NCBI GenBank assembly: GCA_024138025.1
Contig: JAMXBD010000361.1
Span: forward strand, 248,001-312,000
DNA from: Combretum micranthum
Lineage: Eukaryota > Streptophyta > Magnoliopsida > Myrtales > Combretaceae
Direction of reading: 5' to 3'
DNA: 64,000 nucleotides
Part shown: positions 11,060 through 23,417 of the stretch, piece after piece
Position numbering within the stretch: the first letter of the stretch is position 1
Layout: each line of letters opens with the position of its first letter
Position numbers and translations under genes: made by a program
Notes under the pieces: generated by a model
Database searches by the model: none
What the model saw: the letters and a program-made list of their open reading frames with translations, nothing else
Told to the model about the DNA's origin: nothing

Positions 11060-12235
11060 ATTTTTAGGACTGTAAGAATCTTGGTATGAGTTGATGGAGG
11101 AACCGCAACCTGTTGGTTGAGTGATTCTACAAACCTCGATATAGAGATGTCGACCCTCTAGGAAATACGACCAAGAACCATGGTATAAACAAAAAACTCA
11201 ACAAGAATAACAAATTCTTAAAAAATTCACAAGCTCTTGAAAGAACTAAAGAGAAGAATACTCTCTCAAAAGATTTCAATATCAATGTAATGTGTCCCAT
11301 ACTTATAGTCTTTTCAGATAAAAAAGGAAAAAAATTAAAAAAAAAAAACACAAAATAAAATACAAAATGTTGCATGAGGAGAAAGGCTAGCTTTAAGCCG
11401 GCAGCTTAAGATCGAAAGGCCGACGCCGTTGAAATGAAGGTCGACGGCATTGATTGATGAAGGTCAGCGTTGCATGAAGAAGGCTAGAGGCATTGATTGA
11501 AGGTCAGCAGTGTTGAGGTTCAAAGTTACCAGCTTTGGGGCAGCGTTTAATCCTGCTATTCCTCAGCGCCATCCAATATAATCAAGTTGCTCGGATCTTT
11601 GCCATTTCATCCCATAATGTTGAATAACTTCATTTCTCCTTCCACTGTCAATTTAATGTGCTTTGCTCGATCCTCCATGAAATTCTTGCAGTAATAATTG
11701 AATTCATCCCGAAGTTTCTTATATTGATTTTGCATGATCAGGCCTCAGGTTACTTGAACTTGTTGTGTGAGCTTGGGGTAGGTGAGTCTTCATCATTCCC
11801 TCTCTCCTAAAAAGGATTTGTCCTAGGTGTTATCGTTGATCTTCCTGACCACTTGAAATGGTCCATCTCCTCAAGGCTCTAGCTTTAACTTCCTTTGAGA
11901 TGGGAATCTCTCCTTCCTTAAGTGCATCCACACCCAATTACCAGGTTCAGAGATGACTTTCTTCCTGCCTTTGTTTGCTTGTTAAGCATATTGTTCGTTC
12001 CTCTTTTCAATCCGTCGTCACATCTGCCCATGCAATTTCTTTACAGCTTCTGCCTTTTTCTTCCTGTCTAAACTAGTTCTTTCGATAACAAACAAAGGCA
12101 ATAAATCTAAAGGCATTAGTGGATTAAAACCATAAACAACCTCAAATGGTGAAAAACTTATAGTAGAGTGAACAATGCGATTATATGCAAACTCAATAAA
12201 TAGCAAACATTCCTCCAAGACTTCAAATTCTTTGA
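11060..12235 (-). pseudogene. Ty3/gypsy remnant: integrase C-terminus plus LTR-like sequence
   Basis: On the minus strand 12018-12218 reads EECLLFIEFAYNR, then FSPFEVVYGFNP and DLLPL, the C-terminal part of a gypsy integrase. Downstream (about 11940-11790) come WVWMHLRKERFP and GDGPFQVVRKINDN, the post-integrase module. The frame then decays. From about 11580 down to 11060 the sequence is non-coding and LTR-like, with a minus-strand TATA-like tacttatag near 11295 and a cluster of ggccgacg/gccggcagc words upstream of it (11395-11530). No upstream pol remains. A solo LTR inserted at its right edge (atcac duplication at 12236-12240). Confidence 0.75.
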
Positions 12236-12240
12236 ATCAC

Positions 12241-15200
12241 TGTCACGCCTCAAAGGGTACCCTAGATATAACAGTCCACCACATGCTAATCAAGACTTAG
12301 GATTCACTACCACAGTCATTCGGAAGTCTTGTGTTAGTATGCAAGCATTCCCTTACGACAATGGACTATAAACAATTGGAGCCAGATAGTTCAATTTGAT
12401 AGGATAAGCATAAAAATACAAACCAAAGATATCTCAGGATCAGTTACAAAGCATTATGGGGCATTCCCCTACTACTCATAAGATTAAGTAATATTCTTTT
12501 TGGTAACCATTGATCCTTCTAGGTTCACTATTGAAAACTATACAAACCAATTGTAAACTTCTAGGGAGTTAACTCCTAGTCTCTCATTACCTGATTTAGC
12601 CAGGTCTAGAGATGCAACCATAAGTACGGGAACTGCATTAGAAAGAAACTGTGGGAGTGTAAGCTACACTAGCTTAGTGAGTTCCACTTCCAAAATTAAA
12701 TGCTCAACAGTAGTATATAACAGACAAGTTATTAACAATCATGTGAATGCACAAACACGTTAGCATACAATACATAAGACCAACTGGAATTCTTATATTG
12801 AATGGATTTACGCCCTCCATTCGGGGTTAGGTGTTTCAAGCCCATACGACCAACGATTTCAATTTTTCTCACTTTTTATTATGGTTGATATAGGTGCCCA
12901 CTCACACACATTTTTAATTTATATTGTGATTGATACAAGTGCCCATCCACACACATTTTCAATTCTGGACCACATGCCAACATTTAATTTCCAACAATTA
13001 CGCCAACATTCAAGTTTACAAGCCCCTCATTGCCCAGCTATTATGCCTTCTTCCCACAAAAGTATAATAACCTACGCAATGTGATTCACATATGGTATGC
13101 ATGGTCAATTTGATTACAATATCATGACATATTAATTTAACAATTTATGGGTGATCATAGAGATTTCAGACATATCAATTTTATACTAAGTCATACAAAT
13201 AATTACAACAAGCTCATTTCAATATTCTTATCGTCAATTCACCCATATAGAAATCATATTCATGCAATGAATTTTATCTTTCCCTAATTCTAATGCCACT
13301 AATATTACAAGCACAAGCACAAGCACAAGTATAAAATTTAAAGATAGTAAACTCACTCGGCCATGGTCTCGGTCTCTAATGGTAACGATCCAGAAACAAG
13401 AATTTTCCCCGAATCCAAAATAACCTAAACGAAAGAAATAACCTTATGAGTATTTCATACCATATCTAACTCCAAACTTTTCAAATAAAACTCATTGAAT
13501 TCATAATTTCCGTAGTAATTAGAAATTCTAACTTAAAACGGCCATAACTTAGTTATTTTAACTCGGAATTTCGCAAATAAGCTATCGATTTCTATCTACT
13601 TCGAAAGATCTATCTATTTATGATGTTATTATTAAATTTGAAAATGTTAAGGTTTCGGAAAGTTTGGGTCAAATCTGATCAGTAACTACAAGTTGAATTT
13701 CCAAAATTGTTTTGTGAAATTTGCATCATTTCTATCAAGTAAATCATATGTACATGTAATATCTACATGTTATTATCATGAATGATATGATATGAGCTAT
13801 TTATGTGTATTTCCTTAAATATTCTTGGTTGAAAAGAATTCTTGAAAAAACTTTTACTTTGAAATATTGTTATAAATGCTTGTTTGAGAAAACTAGCTCT
13901 ATATCTTTAAAAATCATACATATTGTTACTATGATAAAGCCTTGGTGACCTATGTATCCAATGCCTTCATTATCTCAACAAATTTCTTCATTTAAAGGTT
14001 GAAAAATAGATGTTTAAGTGTGAGTTTCGCCTTTAGACAAATTTTCCATAATTTTTGAAAATGAAATCATTGTTTGATCTTAGTTGGGAAGTCTTTCCTT
14101 TGTTTTAAGTTTCTGCTTTAATAAAACCTATTTTGTTATTATAAAAATCAAGTCTTTATTATATCTATCCCATAAGACTTCTATTTTTCCATTAAAATAA
14201 TCATTTTGACATTTGGAAATAGGTGTTTAAATAGGGATCATTTTTAGATCCGAATTTTGGAAAATTATTTTTGAGATTGTTTCTTGTGAAAAACTCATTT
14301 AATCTTTCCAAAACTATGTCCAAATCAAACCTACTTTCTAAGGCTTTCATTTCTTTAATAAAACTCGTGTTTTAGGGTTGAAAACAAGTGTTTTCTTGGC
14401 ACTTCATCCTAGATATGAATTTCAATATTTTTGTTGGAGTTGAATCATAGATCTAACCTGACTTTTGAAATCATTTTCTTGTTTTGAGATTTTCTCTTAG
14501 TAAAAATGAACAACATATAAAAATTACTACTTTATTATACTCATTACCTAAGCTCTTCATTTTACATGTAAAACTTTTATTTTGAAGTTGGAAAATATGT
14601 TTTCTAAATGGGTCTTCTTCAAGATCCGAATTTTAAAATAACTTTTTGATAGAACAAAAATAGATCTTGAGTTTGATTAACTCATTCCTTAAGAAAGATA
14701 TGTAACAAATCTTTCATGCATGTAAAACAAATAGTTATGTTATTTTAACTGCTCTAAACAAGTAGATCTACTATACTACTCATGTCATGAATGTAAATGC
14801 ATCATGAAAAATATGTAGATGAGAATAAAAATGAAAATATAAGCTCAAAGTTTCCATAAAAATAATAGATAGCAAATGATATAGCAAAATGATAATATTT
14901 CAATTCCAATAACAAGATCTATACATTGTGATGACAAGAATATCATGTTCTAGTGTTTTCCACATTCCTAGCATAAAGCTCATGGGGATTTTGGTGGATC
15001 CACACATGTATAAACTTGTCATTACATGTTTCTAAAGTGGTAAGGTTAAGATCTATTACCTATTTAATGTTTTGGTGAACAAACTTGAAGTAAAAAAAGT
15101 TTTGTGTATGTGTGTGTGTGGGAGCAAGGAGGCTCACGGCAAGGAGGGAAAAGAAAGGGAGAGAAAAAAGGAAACTTCCAAAGTTGGTTTTGTGAGAAAA

Positions 15201-16082
15201 TGAGAGAAAGTGAAAAAGTGAAAGGTGAAAAAGAGATTATATAGGAAAATGAATTAGGGTTTGATATGATTATTTAATAAAAGAAAAACAAAACAAATTG
15301 TGGCTTAATGGGGGGTGTTTCACGCTGGTTCTAGCAAGGGAAGAGAGAGAGGGAGTTTTGGTTTTGTTTGTGTAATAAGTTTCAAATTTAATGAGTAGTT
15401 TGTGTAAAATATATTGGAAAAGTAAATTTGTAAGGAAATGATGTAGCATTGTAAGAATAGGTTGTAAGGATGTAAGAATAGGGTATGGGTGGTTGTACTT
15501 GATGAATAGTATAAAAGAAAACAAAAGTTGATTAGATACTTAATTTATTAGTAGTAATCGAAATACAATAAAAAGGTTATAACTGTAACTTTTATTATTC
15601 GAAAAATTATATAACTGAAATATTTAGAAATATTATGAAATTACAAATCTAACAATACTAATATTACATATTTAATATCCAAAGCCCGGGACACACTTTT
15701 CGAGACTTGTGTCCGGTCAGCTCGAAATAGGTCAGAAATTCACTAATCGGATATTGTTTAGCATTCTGATATTAGGACGAGCCAATCTACAGTTTCCACT
15801 CATATTTCGACTCCTTTGTTTGAGAACCCGGAATTGCCGGATCTAAACCACTAGGGTTTTCTAAGATTTTGTTGACTTAGGATTTCCAATTGACTTTTCG
15901 ATTTAGAGTCTTACTTCGGAGTTAACTCGTTTTTATTCTTTCGAGGTTTCCTTCTTGGTATCACTGGACTTAGAATTCCTAGGTCCGATTGGTCCAGAGA
16001 TATTCCTTTACGATTTCGGTTTCCGGTTTTAAATCTTTCCTAAAATCAAACTCAGGTTTACTTAAGAAAACGAGGGTTTACA
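12241..16082 (-). mobile_element. giant solo LTR (3.84 kb), Tekay/Del-like, TSD atcac
   Basis: It begins tgtcacgcct at 12241 and ends gggtttaca at 16082, flanked by atcac at 12236-12240 and 16083-16087, a perfect 5-bp target duplication. With no internal domain this is a solo LTR left by LTR-LTR recombination. The minus-strand reading direction is inferred from a TATA-like cctatataatctc near 15238 followed by a pyrimidine-rich leader, and from the closing ...gaggcgtgaca typical of gypsy LTRs. It shares ends and internal wording with 27081-30928. The lineage name is inference from LTR style only. Confidence 0.85.
13950..14640. repeat. degenerate tandem repeat inside the giant LTR
   Basis: The phrase gttgaaaa...gtgttt recurs at about 13998, 14211, 14376 and 14586, each preceded by a ctaag/cttcattt-like block and followed by a copy of agatccgaattt or similar. 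Spacings are about 213, 165 and 210 bases. No coding content is seen. Confidence 0.55.
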
Positions 16083-16087
16083 ATCAC

Positions 16088-16610
16088 ATATTGCAACAAG
16101 GTCGCCATTGTCCTCCATGTTGTTTTACGGTCAGTACCCACCATACCCTCTTTTTATGGGTTACCTGACTAGTAGCGTGGGTCCAAGCTAGTTAGTTATA
16201 CACCGATGCCGCCTACATTGATAGGGCATTTTTAGTAGACTTATTTTATGCCATACGAGATGCTGAGCCAGTCATCCAGTCATGCTCCTCTATCGACTCA
16301 GCTGCAATCGAATCTCCAAGTGGTACAACTCTAGCACAAGGGCATCATCCAACATTGGCCTTTACACCATGTTCAATGTTAGCCCCAACGGATAGTTTCA
16401 CAATAGCATCCCATTTATGACACAATTCCTTATGCTAGCATGCCTCCCTTCCTGGTCCAAGCCTATCCTAATATCCTCCTGCACAACCTTATGGATACTA
16501 TCCATCATCGCCTTTTAATGTTTTTGTCTCCACCACTTAGACAGCCTCAACCCTCAGGCACCAGGTCCTATCAATTCAATCAGCATTGAAGGCATAGAGG
16601 CTTAAGTAGA
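16088..16610 (+). pseudogene. unrecognised Pro/Gln/Ser-rich coding remnant
   Basis: Three plus-strand frames alternate to give Pro/Gln/Tyr-rich stretches, such as SYTPMPPTLIGHF near 16190, SQSSSHAPLSTQLQS near 16270, QPYGYYPSSPFNVF near 16485 and PGPINSISIEGIEA near 16560, ending at a stop near 16605. The composition resembles the disordered tails of transposon-derived plant proteins, such as plant-mobile-domain proteins. That is a weak resemblance from memory. Stops and frameshifts show it is dead. Confidence 0.3.
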
Positions 16611-16619
16611 TCAAACTTT

Positions 16620-17268
16620 TTTTTTTATGTTGTTTGCTTGATCAAAGTTTTGGGATTTTTGTACCTTCCTTTCTCTATTTTTCATAGAATTATATGTGTG
16701 TGTGTGTATTGTACGCTTGATCAGCGTTTCAAGTATTTTAGTACATATTGCATATCTAAATGTTTAGCTCATGCTAGTTATAACATATATTCACATGTTT
16801 TCTTTGGATTCTTTGGTTATACGTGTCATGAATATTAATTTATAAAAAAAATAGCAAATATAATATGTCATAATTGTAAATATATTAATATATATAATTT
16901 ATAAATATTATATCACTAACAATAATATTAATATAATATATATTCAAATCTTACATATATTTTATAAAAAGCACATATATATATCATTACCAATAATATT
17001 AATACAATATAAATATTTAAATGATGCATTTAATTTGTAAAATATATATCACTAAAAAAGTATAATTTATATTAATATAATACTTTATTATGTAATTATA
17101 AACACTAAATATATTCAAATTTAATAATACATATATAAACATATATATGCATAAATTATTTTAAAAATAAGATATATTATTTAATAAGTTTTGAATTGTT
17201 CAAAAGTTTTAGGTGAAAATCCACCCAAGGAAATTTCGCACGTGGTGGAAAATTTGAATTTTATGCTT
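16620..17268. other. very AT-rich spacer
   Basis: Long runs of tatata and ataatatt words and a (TG)n tract near 16690. No gene is seen; low-complexity open frames here are not credible. Confidence 0.5.
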
Positions 17269-17780
17269 GAGGCGAAGTTTGCCTCATATAATGCCTATAT
17301 AAATCACCCCGCCACCCCTTTCCAGCATTCCTTTCATTTCTAACACAATTTTCTCTTATTTTGCAGGTCATATTCTTGTATTTTTCATCTCCAGCCACTT
17401 CCAATGAAATTTTTTTAGCACCAATCGAAGGTGTCTATTCTATGATTTTTTTTACTACATATAATTTTAAATATAAACTAATATTGTTTCTTATTTTTTT
17501 TTCGATGTCTCACTTGCCACGTCAGAGGCAAATTTTGCCTCGTATAAGGCCTATATAAACCACTCCGCCACCCCTTTCCCGCATTTCTTTCATTTCTAAC
17601 TCAATTTTCTCTTATTTTGTAGGTTTGATTCTATGTATTTTCTGGTAATTTTCGGGTCTCCGGCAACTTCCGATGAAAAATTTCTCGACACCGATCAAAT
17701 AAGGTATTTATTCTATGATTTTTTTACTGCATATAATTTTAAATATTAACTAATATATTGTTTCTTATTTTTTTGCAGGT
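17269..17780 (+). promoter_or_regulatory. tandemly duplicated TATA-leader cassette (2 x 256 bp)
   Basis: Two direct copies start at 17269 and 17525. Each has gaggc...gcctc inverted arms (in copy 2 a perfect 8-bp-arm palindrome, gaggcaaattttgcctc), a TATA box cctatataaa about a dozen bases further on, a cccgccacccctttcc block, a CT-rich leader and a 3' splice-site-like cttattttgcag/gt or gtag/gt. The arrangement looks like a polymerase II promoter with leader, copied once. No attached protein gene is recognisable; the Pro-rich remnant ending near 16605 lies upstream, not downstream. Confidence 0.5.
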
Positions 17781-18421
17781 GTTCAAGTAATTTTAAATCA
17801 CATATTCCACATTCTAATGGTATAAAAAAAAAGTTACTTATTTATATGATTTTCAGAAATTTTTTTTGATGATATAATATCTTAATGATTAATTGCTATA
17901 TCTAGTAATTTTAATAATTTTAATCTAACAGATATATTATTATAAATCAAAAAAATATATAAAAATAAAATAGTACATTAATATTCGACAAAAAATATTT
18001 ATATATTAATATTTTTATTTAAAGAATTAGAATTAAAAAAATAATATTTGATACATATAATATGAAAATATATTGAAAAAAAAATACGAGCATCTACTTT
18101 GGCACGAGAAGACGCACCAAATTATAAGGCAAAATTCACCTCTTTTCTCACTTCTGTTCTATTAAAAGAGAAAAACATCACCTCTTTATTCCATAAAACG
18201 GTAAAACTACTAAGACAAATAATGAGAGGCAATGTTTTTCACCACAGTAGACCAATAGAGGTGAAAATTTTCACCTCTTTTGCTTCCCTTACCACCTGTG
18301 TAATAAACTAAGACATAGGAAAATATATTAACACAGATAAATATCAAACTTACATGCTCTTTCTTCCATTTGGATGGGATAATTGGATTTTGCCAACTAT
18401 TAACCTTTGGAGGATCATGGT

Positions 18422-18459
<38 letters not shown>

Positions 18460-19579
18460 TAGAGAAAGAACAATTTAATAAAATTACTACAATGTCAAGA
18501 CTAGTTGGAAATATCCAGCACTAGACACATTGCGTTAACATCATATAAGAAATACCACATTAAAACTATAAACAATGAAAAACCCCCCACCTCTTAGTGC
18601 TAGATCCTGGAAGTAGGCCTGATCTCCATATCACAGTCCTCTACAATATATAGGTAGTTTTTAGATCCCATGGACGAGACCGTCTAGTCAATCATCTAAC
18701 TATTAAAATAAAAAAATAATTAAAATATTAACTATTTTAATGATTATATTATAATTGAATATAATGTAAACCGTTAGATAATAATAGGATCAATCTCATC
18801 AAAATTAATAACGAGATCATAGAATTTTTCAATATATAATATAAAGGGTGTCTTAAGGATACATATCAAATAAATGTATTTCACATTACGAGGCACTGGG
18901 TATTTTTTGTGGCATGTATTCATATAATGATTCCAATTTATCCCATATGAAACCATATGGCTTGTTTGGCTCATTTATATAGCAGTAGAGTTTCCCAAAT
19001 ATCAATTACCCGAAAATAGAAAAAACTTTTCTGAATATCTCTTAACATTTAATATAATTTGATCATATAATTATCAAATATTATTTTAGTAATAATTATA
19101 GTTGTGGATAGCAATAATTCTTTGCATGTACCACGTGGCAAACGTCAAATTCATATCAAACTCAAGAAAAAGCTTAAAACTTTTATTTTTTTTTCCTTCG
19201 GCATGTACGCTGTTGCAGACGTCTGAAAAATTTTAAAACTTTAATCTCTTTTCTCTACATGTACCGCATGACAAACCTCGAATCATGTCAAATTTAAGAA
19301 AAAGCTTAAAAATTTAATCTTTTATGAGTTATTGTTTTGTATTACTATAAAGATTAAAATCACTTCTAGAAGTCACCGTGCCGTCCAAAATGACTCAAGC
19401 CATGGCCCAAAAGAATAGGGAGAAGCACCACAGGATTAACATGATGAATATAATTCTTTTTTCTTTTTTCTTTTTTGTTTTTTTTAAGGAAAGAAAATAA
19501 ATTTTTCAAAGCAAGAATTTTTTGTTTGTTTTTCACTTAACTTACAATTGTATCCAAACCAACGCTCTGCTTTTGCCTA
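17781..19579. other. AT-rich intergenic with (TAA)n microsatellite
   Basis: A perfect (TAA)n tract lies at about 18425-18459. A local cluster of cacctctttt words with the complement gaggtgaaaa lies at 18130-18290 and may form hairpins. No coding region is supported; the small frames here are low-complexity. Confidence 0.45.
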
Positions 19580-19729
19580 TGTTAGACTTTGAAGATTGTT
19601 TAACTAGAATGGAATAGAAAATATGAGAGTGGTATTTTTATAGAAAATTATTCAAGTGGAAGCGATTGGTTGGAAATGAATAAATAGAATAGAAAGTGTT
19701 TATGAATAGAATTATTTGTGTATTTCTTA
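19580..19729. repeat. MITE-like fragment
   Basis: Wording such as agaatggaatagaaa and gaatagaattattt resembles the short inverted-repeat element near 31860-32090. Paired ends are not resolved. It ends where the next LTR begins. Confidence 0.35.
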
Positions 19730-21583
19730 TGTAATGCTCTAAACTAAGCATTACGACCCATCATGGATCCTCCCTTAAAAGGCATACGCAAAGGTTATAA
19801 TATATCTATAAACCATAATATTACCATCTCATATAACTTCAAAACTCACATAAAGAAATACTCAATATGAAAATCAAGAAAACATAACTCCTAAAACACC
19901 TATGTTGGTATAAACCAAACCAACTGATAAAATTCTCATAAGAAATGTAAAACTAATAACTCATAAAATCTTTACAACTGAAAATCTAAAGGAAATCTAA
20001 TAAACTCATCATCATCAGCCTAACTCCAATCCAGCCATCTACAAATCAGCTGGGTAGTCAGTTTCACTATCGTCCTCCCCAGGCTCTATGAAAACATCAA
20101 AGTCAAATAAGTCATATACAATCTAGTCTTCACCTGAACCTAAAAATAAAAAGAAATGAGCACAAAAGCCCAGTACATCCAAACCGAAAACACATGTACA
20201 TGGTCATACATCAAACAATTTACATCCGACCTAATATCTAATGCAGCAAGCACTAATTATTATTATTTTTTTTATTAATCCAGCATACAACAGTTTAAGA
20301 TTATCTGCGACTAATCCTAAACTCGGAGCAACTCAGACTCCTTTAAAAACAAGCAGTATAGGAAAATATGTAATATAATACATACAGGGTGTTGGGAATC
20401 TCCCACACACCCCGGTGCCGTACTCGCACTACTCCTAAACTACCAGAATCATCTCAATGTACTAGCTCACTCAGAACAAACTCACACAAAGACCATCAGG
20501 TTGGTAGCGTCAGTATCACATTCTGCATGGTCTTTACTGACCACAACCACTCACAACCAACACTCGATTCAATTAAAGTTAGATATATATAAACTAATTA
20601 TACGAGCACAAACAAACAAGCATAGTAATGACGTACCTGTTTTCGCTTAGGAAATAGAAATCCTATTCTCAAACAAACAACTAAACAAAGAATCATCCAT
20701 TCCACAAATCAATTTACAACGTTGATAATAACATAAGAAATATAAACCCTAAATCCTAATTCATCAAACTAGAATTCTCCAACACACCTTTCTCTTGTGA
20801 AAATCGTAGAGTCACCAAATCTCTGATTCAACACCATGAAATAAAGAAACCTTAATTCGTAAGAATACCTGTTCACCATCATTCATACATTCACAAATCA
20901 TCTTCAACAACATTAATGATTAAATTCTCCTAAATTTTAAGATCTATGAATTATAGTACCAAATTGACTCTTACCTTCTTCAATTGATTGTAGATTTGAA
21001 AATCCCCAATTTCCACACTTAGGGTTTTACTTCAATTTCCACCAAAGATCAATTCTCCTTCATCAATCAACAACACAAATCTTAGAAAGAGACATTCTAA
21101 ATCAAACTAAAGGAATAGGAGAGATTACTTACCCAATTCCTTGAAGAAATCCACCTTGGAGAGTTTGCTAGGGTTTTCTAAAAGTTTAGGAGAGGCTATG
21201 AGAGTTGAGACTGATTATACGACGTATTTATATTGTTATAACTCGAAGGGATATAGGATGAACGAAGGGAAAACAAAGCTAGCACTTAGAACTCTTGGGT
21301 CTTGAAATAACATCTAAGGCCGGCAGCCTTCTTGGGCACGCCAGCGGCCTACCCTTGTACACCTGCGGCCTAAAGACCAGCATACGACCAATTTCCCAAT
21401 TCACACAATTTTTCCCGCGAATCTCTAAGCTGGTGTTTAGGCCATCGTCCATTGTATTTAGGCTGGCAACTTAGGATTATAGGTCGGTGGCCTATTCCGG
21501 CCTACTCCAAAATCGTCTAATCATTCGCGTGCGTCTCAAATTCAATTGTTCCAAGACAAAAATATCCTTTTAAACAACTATTT
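19730..21583 (-). mobile_element. LTR of the same giant-LTR superfamily, right end unresolved
   Basis: The left edge tgtaatgctc at 19730 matches the edge style of the other giant LTRs (tgtcacgcct, tgtcacgctc, tgtaaggccc). It shares the phrase agcccagta near 20168 with ggcccagta near 50650 in the 50.2-kb LTR. On the minus strand a TATA-like aatataaatacg lies near 21225, followed by a leader containing gggtaagta. Upstream of it (21320-21520) is a cluster of ggccggcagcct-type words. The left flank is tctta, and no right-hand partner was found. The element probably was cut by the copia LTR that starts at 21584. Confidence 0.55.
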
Positions 21584-23417
21584 TGTTAGAAATAATAAAC
21601 AAGGAATACTTAAGAGAGAGAGAGAGAGAGGAGGAGGAGGAGGAGGAGGAGGGAATGAATTAAGTATTACAAATTTTTTGTTTTATCAAACCAAATTAAT
21701 TAACTAAAATAAGACAAGAGTAAAATTAAACAAACAAATACAGCAGAATAAACTAATTAAAACTATTAACAAATAAGCAGAGATAAAAAGCATAGAGAGA
21801 GAGAAAGAGAAGCAGCACAAGGATTGAACGTTGAGTTCGGCCCACTGCCTACTCTCTACAGTGTAAATGTCTCAAAGAAGACTTTTACCACTATATGATT
21901 ATTCCAAAATCAATACACCTCTTAAACGAGGAATTACAACAATACCTATCACAATAGGACTTTTATAATTGCCTTTCACAAAAAACTTCCATTTAATAAA
22001 TTAAGTTTTGTACTGGTAACACACGACCAGACTTCAAATGCCTCCCACTGAGGACTTTTTACCTAATCGTAATTAAGATGATGCTGGTAACTAAAACCAA
22101 ACTTTAAATGCCTTCCACTAAGGACTTCTCTTTGCCTTCAATGAAGGACTTCTCTTTGCCTCTACGAAGAGTTTTCTTAATGCCTCACACGATGACTTCT
22201 TTTACAAATGTCTCATTTGATGACTTTTTACAAACAGCTCCTATATGAGTAGATTTACAAATTGAAAAGCTCTTAAGGAAATATACAAATTTTCTTTATA
22301 AAGAAACGCTCCTACTTGAGCAAATTTACAACAAAAAACTTTAAGAATTTTACAAATTCTTTTTACAAACTGAGCTCCTTAAACTAGCAGATAATCAACT
22401 TTTGCAAATCTTAAACAGTACTCAAAAACTCTCGTTTAGAGTTTATCAGCAAATTTTGAAATAGAGCACTAATTATTCTCTTAAAAAAAATTTACAAATT
22501 AACGAGAACGAGAACGAGAATGAAAATACAAGTAAAAAAAAAACTTCACAAAATGTTGTTTTCGTTTTTACTGTGTCTTTAAAAATTCTAGTATATTTTT
22601 ATTCTCTTTTATCAAAGAGAAGAGGAAAATTGTATTTATAGCTCTTAATAAAATTTGTCCGTTATAAAAAAGTTTCTGACAACCCATACTTGTGTTTAAT
22701 ATACTTAATGTTTTAAAAATATGAAAAAGTCAAAAGCAGTGAAAGAGCATTAAATGTGTCTGATACATGCATTAAATGTATTCCAACAGCTCTTTTCTTT
22801 CTAAAGTCGAGGGTAAACTTTCTAAAGTCGAGGTCTGAGGTTGAGGCCTAAGCTTCAGCCCTTAATTTTATAAATTTTGCCCAATGGCAAACTTTCTGAA
22901 GTCGAGGGAAACTTCTGAAGTCAAGGTTTGAGGTCAAGGCCTAAACTTCAGCTCTTGACTTTAGAAAGTTTGCCCAAAACTCTAACTCTTGACTTTCAAT
23001 TTTGCTTAGACCCCAACCCTTGACTTTACAAATTTTGCCTAAAACTCCAGTCCTTGATTTTACGAATTTTGCCCAAAACTCCAGCCCTTAACTTTACAAA
23101 TTTTGCTCAAGACTCCAACCCTTGACTTTACAAATTTTGCCTAAAACTTCAGCACTTGATTTCATAAATTTGCTCAAAACTTCAACACTTGACTTCATCT
23201 GATGAATATTGCCTCCTCTTTCTTCTACTGGGCTCGATAGCTTTGTCTTAACTTTTCTTCAACTTTTTGTTCTATTAAAACTTAAACAACAACAAAACAA
23301 ATACAAATCATATATATATATATATATATTAAGTATTTAAAAAATTAAGGATATTTAAATAATTAATTGTATAATAATTATTCTCATCAAAATCATTCGT
23401 GAACATAAAGTTCAACA
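21584..23417 (-). repeat. SIRE/Maximus-like copia 3' LTR (1.83 kb)
   Basis: It reads tgttagaaataat at 21584 to agttcaaca at 23417 and is near-identical in length and wording to 54665-56497. It is followed on the right by ctccctgttttttatg, the complement of a polypurine tract, so this is the 3' LTR of a minus-strand element. It contains (GA)n/(GAG)n at about 21614-21651, cct-rich tandem words (gcctc..gaggactt) at 22030-22250, and a minisatellite of about 30-bp units at 22840-23200. Confidence 0.85.
22840..23200. repeat. LTR minisatellite, about 30-bp unit
   Basis: The unit reads roughly cttgactttacaaattttgc plus cyaaaactycagcc and repeats about ten times with drift. Sister arrays lie at 24920-25300 (inverted) and 55890-56280 in the other copies of this LTR. 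Confidence 0.8.
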
